A DNA stretch of 64,000 bases from Cellulosimicrobium protaetiae (lineage in GTDB: Bacteria; Actinomycetota; Actinomycetes; Actinomycetales; Cellulomonadaceae): the NCBI RefSeq assembly GCF_009708005.2, contig NZ_CP052757.1:3162001-3226000 (forward strand), given 5' to 3'. The notes below the pieces were generated by a model that was not told where the DNA came from, searched no databases, and saw nothing but the letters and a program-made list of their open reading frames with translations. A program made the position numbers and the translations under genes. Below, in pieces: positions 8,019 to 15,700 of this stretch (position 1 is the first letter of the stretch; each line of letters begins with the position of its first letter).

Positions 8019-9134
8019 TCAGAACGGCGACTTCTTCCCCTTGGCGGCCACGGCCGGGGCCTTCGCCGCGACAGGCGCGGCGGCGCCGTCGGCCGCGACG
8101 GCCACCCCGGCGGCCGGGTCGGCCGGGGCGTCGAGCTTCGCGCCCACGCCGAGCTTCTCCTTGATCTTCTTCTCGAGCTCGTTGGCGAGGTCCGGGTTGT
8201 CGCGCAGGAACGAGCGCGCGTTCTCCTTGCCCTGACCGAGCTGGTCTCCGCCGTAGGTGAACCACGACCCGGACTTGCGCACGAACCCGTGCTCCACGCC
8301 CATGTCGATGAGGCCGCCCTCACGCGAGATGCCGACGCCGTAGAGGATGTCGAACTCGGCCTGCTTGAAGGGCGGGGCCATCTTGTTCTTGACGACCTTG
8401 ACGCGGGTCCGGTTGCCGACCGCGTCGGTGCCCTCCTTGAGGGTCTCGATACGGCGGATGTCCAGGCGGACGGACGCGTAGAACTTCAGCGCCTTGCCAC
8501 CGGTCGTCGTCTCGGGCGACCCGAAGAAGACGCCGATCTTCTCGCGGAGCTGGTTGATGAAGATCGCGGTCGTCCCGGACGCGCTGAGCGCACCCGTGAT
8601 CTTGCGCAGCGCCTGGGACATGAGGCGGGCCTGGAGGCCGACGTGGCTGTCGCCCATCTCGCCCTCGATCTCGGCCTTGGGCACGAGCGCCGCGACGGAG
8701 TCGATGACGATGATGTCGAGCGCGCCCGAGCGGATGAGCATGTCCGTGATCTCGAGCGCCTGCTCCCCCGTGTCCGGCTGGGAGACGAGCAGCGCGTCGG
8801 TGTCCACGCCGAGCTTCTTGGCGTACTCGGGGTCGAGCGCGTGCTCGGCGTCGATGAACGCCGCGATGCCGCCCGCGCGCTGCGCGCTCGCGACGGCGTG
8901 CAGCGCGACGGTCGTCTTGCCGGAGGACTCCGGGCCGTACACCTCGATGACGCGACCGCGCGGCAGACCGCCGATGCCGAGCGCGATGTCGAGCGCGATG
9001 GACCCCGTGGGGATGACCTCGACGGGGGCGCGGCCCTCCTCGCCGAGACGCATCACGGAGCCCTTGCCGAAGCTCCGGTCGATCTGGGCGAGGGCTGCCT
9101 CGAGCGCCTTCTCGCGGTCTGCGGGTGCGGGCAT
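8019..9134 (-). CDS. recA: Recombinase RecA
   Basis: The 371-residue protein carries the full RecA core: Walker A GPESSGKT at residues 67-74, Walker B ([10 protein letters not shown]), loop L1 with [15 protein letters not shown], and loop L2 with [10 protein letters not shown]. No intein interrupts it, unlike some mycobacterial recA genes. After the C-terminal domain there is an Ala/Pro/Lys tail of about 40 residues ending KGKKSPF. It forms filaments on single-stranded DNA for homologous recombination and triggers LexA self-cleavage. A perfect SOS box lies about 155 bases upstream, and recX follows as the next gene. The ATG at 9134 is preceded by GAAGGTGG. Confidence 0.98.
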   Translation of the reverse strand: MPAPADREKALEAALAQIDRSFGKGSVMRLGEEGRAPVEVIPTGSIALDIALGIGGLPRGRVIEVYGPESSGKTTVALHAVASAQRAGGIAAFIDAEHALDPEYAKKLGVDTDALLVSQPDTGEQALEITDMLIRSGALDIIVIDSVAALVPKAEIEGEMGDSHVGLQARLMSQALRKITGALSASGTTAIFINQLREKIGVFFGSPETTTGGKALKFYASVRLDIRRIETLKEGTDAVGNRTRVKVVKNKMAPPFKQAEFDILYGVGISREGGLIDMGVEHGFVRKSGSWFTYGGDQLGQGKENARSFLRDNPDLANELEKKIKEKLGVGAKLDAPADPAAGVAVAADGAAAPVAAKAPAVAAKGKKSPF

Positions 9135-9282
9135 GTCAGTCCACCTTCGGTTCGACGTTCATCTGTTCGTTGTGGCCCGACGCTACGGGCAGCCACCGAC
9201 ACGCGGCTCCGGCGACCCTCGAGCCTGTGGATCGTCGTGCCGGACCGGCGTCCTGGACCCGCCGGAGCGCGCCCTGTGCACA

Positions 9283-9304
9283 ACTCTAGCCGAACACGTG
9301 TTCG
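9283..9304 (-). promoter_or_regulatory. SOS box and -10 element upstream of recA
   Basis: CGAACACGTGTTCG at 9291-9304 is a perfect palindrome and matches the actinobacterial LexA consensus CGAACRNNNGTTCG at every fixed position. On the recA strand a -10-like TAGAGT (9288-9283) follows directly, so LexA binding would block the promoter. It implies a leader of roughly 140 bases before recA. Confidence 0.85.
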
Positions 9305-9342
9305 ATCCCGGAACCCGCCCCGGCGTGTCACGGCCGCACCCC

Positions 9343-10137
9343 TCACGCGTCGTCGGACGACGACCACGACTCCCCCGGGCGCAGGACCACGACGCGCGTC
9401 CCCGGCGCCTCGCGCTGCGCCGCCGCCTCGAACGCCGCCCCCGCGTGGTCCATCCAGCCGCGCGGGAGATGCCGTCCGCCCGGCGCGTGCAGCGTGCCCC
9501 AGTGCACCGGGATCGCGACGCCGACGCCCACCTCGGCGCACACCCGCGCGGCCTGCGCGGGACCGAGGTGCCCGCCCGACAACCGGGGGCCCCACCCGCC
9601 CACCGGCACGAGCGCGACGTCCACCGGTCCGCCCGCGAGCGCCGGCAGGTGGACCATGTCCGGGTAGTGCTCGGTGTCCCCGACGGCCCACACCCGCACG
9701 CCGTCCGCCCGCACGAGGTGCCCGTTGGCGGCGTTGGGCCGGTGCGGCATCGGCCGGTGCCCGTGCACCGCCGCCACGAGGCGCGCCTCGACGCCCGTCC
9801 CCGCGGGCCCGACCGCGTGCCACGCGTCGTCGAGACCGACCCCGCGCAGTCCCCTGGCCCGCAGCCACCGCGCGTTCGCCGGGGCCGTGAGCACGGGCAC
9901 GTCGCCCAGCAGGCGCAGGGATCGCAGCTCGGCGTGGTCGTGGTGCAGGTGGGACAGGAGGACGGCGTCGCTGCCCTGCCACACGGCCGCGGGCCGCTCG
10001 CCACGCCGCCGCAGCACGCCCGCGTGCCGGTGCAGGAGCGGGTCGGTGACGAGGCGCACGCCCGGGACCCCGGGGCACCCGGACGACAGGTCGAGGACGA
10101 CGCTGGAGTGGCCGAGCCACGTCACCCGGACGCTCAC
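9343..10137 (-). CDS. MBL-fold metallo-hydrolase, UlaG-like
   Basis: A 264-residue single-domain metallo-beta-lactamase-fold protein. It starts VTWLGHSSVVLDL, the typical first strand of the UlaG-like branch, and has the metal motif HLHHDH in LLSHLHHDHAEL, with later metal ligands GDTEHY and PVHWGT. Members hydrolyse phosphodiesters or lactones; the substrate here is unknown. The GTG start overlaps the stop of the upstream phosphatase (GTGA), so the two are made together and may act on related phosphate esters. It lies between that gene and recA, but the 208-base gap with the SOS box separates it from the recA unit. Confidence 0.8.
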   Translation of the reverse strand: MSVRVTWLGHSSVVLDLSSGCPGVPGVRLVTDPLLHRHAGVLRRRGERPAAVWQGSDAVLLSHLHHDHAELRSLRLLGDVPVLTAPANARWLRARGLRGVGLDDAWHAVGPAGTGVEARLVAAVHGHRPMPHRPNAANGHLVRADGVRVWAVGDTEHYPDMVHLPALAGGPVDVALVPVGGWGPRLSGGHLGPAQAARVCAEVGVGVAIPVHWGTLHAPGGRHLPRGWMDHAGAAFEAAAQREAPGTRVVVLRPGESWSSSDDA

Positions 10138-12341
10138 GGCGCGCCCTCCCGCCGCACCCCGTCCACCGCGGGCGCGGCGGGTCGCAGACCGAGGTCGCCG
10201 AGCCACGCGACGAGCCGCCGGTGGACCGCCTCGGCCCCGACGAGCATCGGCACGCCGTCCACGTCCTCGAGCTCGTCCTCGGGCAGGACGAGGTGCGCCG
10301 GGTGCAGCAGCACGGCCTCGTTCTGCGCCCCGCCGAGACCGCCGTGCGAACCGACCAGACCCTCGAACGCGTGCACCATGCCGACGTCGTCGACGTGCGA
10401 GACGAGCACGAGGTCGCCCGCGTCCTCCAGCCCGGCGACGCGCAGGAGGTCCGCCGCCGCGCGCGACCCGTAGCCCGCGAGCGGGTCCTCGCCCACGACC
10501 TCCCCGGTCCGCAGGTCGCGCGAGCCGCCGCGGCCGTGCGCCCGCACCTCCCCGCCGGCGCCGCGCTCGACGACGACGCCGACGGCCGGGTTCGCGACCA
10601 GGCCGGGGAGCAGAGCCGGCCACCGCTCGCGGACCTCGTCGCCCGTGAGCCGCCGCCGCTCACGCGGGAACCACACCAAGCCCAGGTTGCCCGACCCGAC
10701 GACCGCGACCTCGGGGAGCTCGGGCAGCGCGGCGCTCCAGGGACCGGCGCGACGCTCGGTCCGGTCCGGTCCGACCATCATGCGTCCCGCGCCGTCGCCC
10801 GTACCGGCCTGGGCCCCGGGCCGCAGGGCGTTGAGCGCGGTGTTCGCCGGCCCCCACGCCTCGCTGTCCGGCGCGGTGGCCCGACGACGCCCCTCGCCCC
10901 GGGCGGGCGTCTCGCCGTGCGGGGCCTCCGCGTCGCGCGGCCCGCGGTCGAGCGCCATGAGGCGGCGGACCTCGTCGAGGAAGGGTCGGCCCTCGACCTG
11001 CTCGAACGTCGACCCGAGCGACTGCCCGTGGTCGGAGAGGACCACGACGTCGTACCGGCGCGGGGACACGGCGGCGACCTGCTCCCAGAGCCCGACGACG
11101 CGGTCCAGCCCTTCGAGCGCGCGCAGCGACTCCGGACGCAGCGGTCCCGCGTGGTGGGCGATCTCGTCGTAGTCGACGAGGTCGACGCACACGACCGGCG
11201 CCCCGCGCACGAGCTGCTCCGCGACGAGGGTCGTGTTGAGGTCGCGCAGCACGACGTTCGTCACTGCGCGGAGCACCGGGTACCAGCCGAGGCGCGAGAC
11301 GCGGGGCTCGACGCCGCGCACGGCCTGCTGCCAGCCCTGGTACAGCTCCTTGAGGAGCTCACCGAGCGCGACGACGACCGCCCGGACGAGCACGAACGGG
11401 CTCGCGAAGAAGCGCACGAACATCTGCCCCGGCCCGAGGCCGTCGCGCGCGCGGCTCATCACGAGCAGGCTCGTCGCCGCGTCGCCGGAGAACATCGTGG
11501 AGACGGCGACGCCCCCGCCCGCGAGCAGCCCCCTGCCGTCGCTCGTGCGCGCCTCGACCGCCGCGGCGTCCGCGGGCCGGTTCGTCACGACGAGACGCCC
11601 GAGGGCGCGCGACCACCAGCGGAACGCGGGGACGTGCTCGGTCGAGCCGTGCAGGAGGCCGATCGTGGAGGCGGGCGTCGTCGCGGGCACGCGCGCCCAC
11701 CACGTCGCCAGGTGGTGGCTGCCGTCGCCGAGCCAGCGCCCGAGGGTCGGGGCGAGCCCCGCCTGGAGGGCGTAGTCGAGCGTGGGGCGCGCGACGCCGT
11801 CGAGCAGGACGACGAGCAGCCCCGCCGGGCGCTCGGCCGCGGCCGGGCCCGTGTCTCCCGCCGCGGCCCCCCGCGCGCCCCGCGGGACGCCCGCCTGCCG
11901 TCGCGCGCGCCGGAGCAGGTCGCCGAGGACGTACTCGTTGTCGCTCGCCCCGACGACCCACCGCCCGAGTGCCATGAGCACCGCCGCGATCAGGAGCACC
12001 GCGAGGACGTCCACCCAGGAGCCGCTCCGGAACCCGGGCAGGTACGTCAGCGCCGCCCACGCCACCGCGAGCTGAGCCACGACGCCCGACACGAGCGCAC
12101 CGACCACGCCGAACCGGCGCGCGAGGCTCCGGAGCACGGGGCGCAGGAGCACGTCTCCCAGGCCCACCGCGAGCGCCGCGAGGACGAGCGACCACGGGTT
12201 GGTCACCTCGACCCCGGGGACCACCCAGATCGCGATGCCGAGGCCCGCCGCCGTCGAGACGAGCGACCACGCCGCGCCGCGCACGTCCGCGGCGGTGACG
12301 CGCGGTCCCGGTGCGACGGGCGGGCGGGCGGGGGCGCTCAT
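10134..12341 (-). CDS. Phage-holin-like membrane domain fused to an alkaline-phosphatase-family domain
   Basis: A 735-residue two-part protein. Residues about 25-140 hold four hydrophobic segments like the phage_holin_4/mycobacterial phage-holin-family domain (WSLVSTAAGLGIAIWVVPG). The rest is an alkaline phosphatase/phosphodiesterase-superfamily domain: nucleophile region LLDGVARPTL, further metal-site blocks DYDEIAHHAG and VVLSDHGQS. It would be anchored in the membrane and cleave a phosphoester or phosphodiester; the substrate is unknown. The linker near residues 490-560 is disordered and Arg/Gly-rich. The ATG at 12341 (MSAPARP) is favoured over one seven codons upstream, though neither has a clear ribosome site. 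Coupled by GTGA to the MBL hydrolase. Confidence 0.75.
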   Translation of the reverse strand: MSAPARPPVAPGPRVTAADVRGAAWSLVSTAAGLGIAIWVVPGVEVTNPWSLVLAALAVGLGDVLLRPVLRSLARRFGVVGALVSGVVAQLAVAWAALTYLPGFRSGSWVDVLAVLLIAAVLMALGRWVVGASDNEYVLGDLLRRARRQAGVPRGARGAAAGDTGPAAAERPAGLLVVLLDGVARPTLDYALQAGLAPTLGRWLGDGSHHLATWWARVPATTPASTIGLLHGSTEHVPAFRWWSRALGRLVVTNRPADAAAVEARTSDGRGLLAGGGVAVSTMFSGDAATSLLVMSRARDGLGPGQMFVRFFASPFVLVRAVVVALGELLKELYQGWQQAVRGVEPRVSRLGWYPVLRAVTNVVLRDLNTTLVAEQLVRGAPVVCVDLVDYDEIAHHAGPLRPESLRALEGLDRVVGLWEQVAAVSPRRYDVVVLSDHGQSLGSTFEQVEGRPFLDEVRRLMALDRGPRDAEAPHGETPARGEGRRRATAPDSEAWGPANTALNALRPGAQAGTGDGAGRMMVGPDRTERRAGPWSAALPELPEVAVVGSGNLGLVWFPRERRRLTGDEVRERWPALLPGLVANPAVGVVVERGAGGEVRAHGRGGSRDLRTGEVVGEDPLAGYGSRAAADLLRVAGLEDAGDLVLVSHVDDVGMVHAFEGLVGSHGGLGGAQNEAVLLHPAHLVLPEDELEDVDGVPMLVGAEAVHRRLVAWLGDLGLRPAAPAVDGVRREGAP

Positions 12342-12437
12342 GCGGCCATCATCGCCGCGCACGGGGCGGCGTGCCCCCCGACGGCCGCCGGGGCGGTCGC
12401 CGCGGCGTCGAGGTCGCGAGGTGCGTCACCGGCGCGG

Positions 12438-12671
12438 TCAGCGGCGCGGCGGTGCCTGGCGGTGGTCGTCGTGACCCCAGCGGCGCTCGTCCGGGACGTC
12501 GAGCGCGTCGCAGAGCGCGTGCCAGACGACGCGTGGTTCGACGCCGTCGTCGAGCGCCTGGGCGGCCGTCCGGTCGTCGAGCACGGACAGGACCTGCTCA
12601 CGGACGTAGGCGCGGCCCAGGGCCTCGCCGAACACCTCGTCGACCAGCTCGGAGAACTCGCGGTAGCGCAC
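12438..12671 (-). CDS. DUF3046 domain-containing protein
   Basis: A 77-residue protein beginning MRYREFSELVDEVFGEALGR, matching the small actinobacterial DUF3046 family that is commonly encoded next to recA/recX. The role is unknown. The sequence is mostly helical with a basic, Pro/Arg end. The GTG at 12671 has an ideal GGAGG eight bases upstream, which fixes the start although the frame stays open much further as an antisense shadow of lhr. It is divergent from lhr, with 87 bases between the two starts. Confidence 0.85.
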   Translation of the reverse strand: MRYREFSELVDEVFGEALGRAYVREQVLSVLDDRTAAQALDDGVEPRVVWHALCDALDVPDERRWGHDDHRQAPPRR

Positions 12672-12758
12672 GGCACCAGCCTCCCACGCCCGGCAGGCGC
12701 CTCGTGCGGTGGCCCTCGTCGCGGGGCGCGTGTGGGTGGCCGCGACGACAATGGGCGG

Positions 12759-15700
12759 GTGACCACGGACCCGCTCGCGCGCTTCGCCGCGCCCACGCGC
12801 GCCTGGTTCTCCGGCGCGTTCGACGCCCCGACCGCCGCGCAGGCGGGGGCGTGGGACGCGGTGTCGAGCGACCGGCACGCGCTCGTCGTCGCGCCGACAG
12901 GGTCCGGCAAGACGCTCGCCGCGTTCCTGTGGTCGCTGGACCGGATCATGGCCGCACCCGCGTCCGGCGACGAGGTCGCGCGCGAGCAGCGCTGCCGCGT
13001 CGTGTACGTCTCGCCGCTCAAGGCGCTCGCGGCGGACGTCGAGCGCAACCTCCGGTCGCCGCTCGCGGGCATCCGCCAGGCCGCGGTGCGGCTGGGGATC
13101 GACGTCCCGGACGTCGTCGTCGGCACCCGCACGGGCGACACGCCGACGTCCGAGCGCCGCCGCCTCGCGACGCACCCGCCGGACATCCTCATCACGACGC
13201 CCGAGTCGTTGTTCCTCGTGCTGACCTCGCAGGCGCGCGCGGGCCTCGTCGGCGTCGAGACCGTGATCGTCGACGAGATCCACGCGGTCGCGGGGACCAA
13301 GCGCGGCGCGCACCTCGCGGTGTCGCTCGAGCGCCTCGACGCGATGCTCGAGGCGAACGACCGACCGCCCGCGCAGCGCGTGGGCCTGTCCGCGACGGTC
13401 CGGCCGGTCGACGCGGTCGCGACGTTCCTCGGTGGGCACCGGACCGAGGCCGAACGTGGCCGCGAGGTCGTCGTCGTGCAGCCGCCGGCGAGCAAGCGCA
13501 TCGAGGTCGACGTCGTGGTTCCTGTCCCCGACCTCGCGGACCTCGGCACGGCCGCTCTGGTGCCCGACGCCTCGAGGCGGTCGCCGGCGCGCCCGGGCGC
13601 GGACCGACCCGGGGGGCGGGGCGCGGCTCCCGGGGCGACCGCCGACGACCTGCCACCCCTGCCGCCGGGCGAGCGCGACCTCTCGGGCCCGGCGACGTCC
13701 CGCCCGACGGGGGCGCCCGACGTGCGACCGCCCCGCCCGTCGGTGTGGCCGCACGTCGAGGAGCGCGTCGTCGACCTCGTCGCCGACCACCGCTCGACAC
13801 TCGTGTTCACCAACTCGAGGCGCGGGGCCGAGCGCCTCACGGCGCGCATGAACGAGGTCTGGGCGGAGCGCCAGGGCGAGGACGTGCTCGACCCGGGCAC
13901 GGTCACCGCCGCGCAGGTGCAGGCGCAGTCGGGAGCGAGCTCGGGCGTCGAGCCCGTCATCGCGCGAGCCCACCACGGCTCCATGAGCCGGGCGGAGCGC
14001 ACGCGCACGGAGACCGAGCTCAAGGACGGGCGGCTTCCCGCGGTCGTCGCGACCTCGAGCCTCGAGCTCGGCATCGACATGGGCGCGGTCGACCTCGTGG
14101 TGCAGGTGGGCGCTCCCCCGTCGGTCGCCTCCGGGCTCCAGCGCATCGGGCGTGCGGGACACCAGGTGGGCGCGGTGTCGCACGGCGTCGTCTTCCCCAC
14201 CCACCGCGGGGACCTCGTGCCGTCCGCGGTCGTCGCCGAGCGCATGCGGACCGGCGGCATCGAGGAGCTGCACGTGCTCGCGAACCCGCTCGACGTGCTC
14301 GCGCAGCAGGTCGTGGCGATGGTCGCGGTCGACGAGTGGACCGTCGCCGAGCTCGCGACCGTCGTGCGCCGCAGCGCGCCCTACGCGCACCTCGGCGACG
14401 CGTCGCTCCACGCCGTCCTCGACATGCTCGCCGGGCGCTACCCGAGCGAGGACTTCGGCGAGCTGCGCGCGCGCATCGTGTGGGACCGCGCGTCGGGCCG
14501 CCTCACGGGGCGGCCCGGGGCGCTGCGGCTCGCCGCGACGAGCGGCGGGACCATCCCCGACCGCGGGATGTACGGCGTCTTCCTCGCGACCGACTCCGCG
14601 TCGGGCGCGGTCGCCGGGGACCCCGACACCGCGGGCGGGCGCGCCCCGCGCGGCGGCAAGCGCGTCGGCGAGCTCGACGAGGAGATGGTGTACGAGTCGC
14701 GCGTCGGCGACACGTTCACCCTCGGGTCGAGCACGTGGCGCATCGAGGACATCACGCCCGACCGCGTGCTGGTCACCCCCGCGCCGGGCATCCCCGGGCG
14801 CCTGCCGTTCTGGAAGGGTGACTCCCCCGGGCGGCCCGCCGAGCTCGGCCGCGCGCTCGGCGCCTGGGTGCGCGAGACGGACGTGCTCGCGGCGGACGAC
14901 CCCGACGCCGCGGCCGACCGGCTGCGCTCCGCGGGGCTCGACGCGTGGGCGAGCGACAACCTGCTCGCCTACCTCCGGGAGCAACGCGACGCGACCGGCC
15001 GCGTCCCGGACGACCGGACGGTCGTCGTCGAGCGGTTCCGCGACGAGCTCGGGGACTGGCGCGTCGTCGTGCACTCCCCGTACGGGGCGAAGGTGCACGC
15101 GCCGTGGGCGCTCGTGCTCGCGGGGCGCCTGCGGGAGCGGTACGGGGTCGACGCCGCGGCGATGCACGCGGACGACGGCATCGTCCTGCGCCTGCCGGAC
15201 ACCGGCGACTCGTGGCTCGAGGGGTCGAGCGACGGGACGGGCGGGCTCGGCGGCGACGCGCCCGTCGTCCCGGCGGAGGACCTGCTCCTCGACCCCGACG
15301 AGGTGCTCGACGCGGTGCGCGACGAGCTCGGCGGGTCGGTCATGTTCGCCTCCCGGTTCCGCGAGGCCGCGGCGCGCGCTCTCCTGCTCCCCCGACGCCG
15401 CCCGGACCGCCGCCAGCCGCTGTGGCAGCAGCGCCAGCGCTCGGCGCAGCTCCTGTCGGTCGCGTCCCAGTACCCCGAGTTCCCGATCGTGCTCGAGGCC
15501 GCGCGCGAGTGCCTGCAGGACGACTTCGACGTCGCCGCGCTCACCGACCTCATGCGCGACCTCGCGGCGGGGCGCGTGCGCCTCGTCGAGGTCACGACAC
15601 CGACGCCGTCGCCGTTCGCGCAGTCCCTCCTGTTCGGGTACACGGCGCAGTTCCTCTACGACGGCGACGCCCCGCTCGCCGAGCGTCGTGCGGCGGCGCT

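Noticed and set aside
8019-9134. Intein in recA
   Set aside because: The RecA core is continuous from Walker A to loop L2 with normal length.
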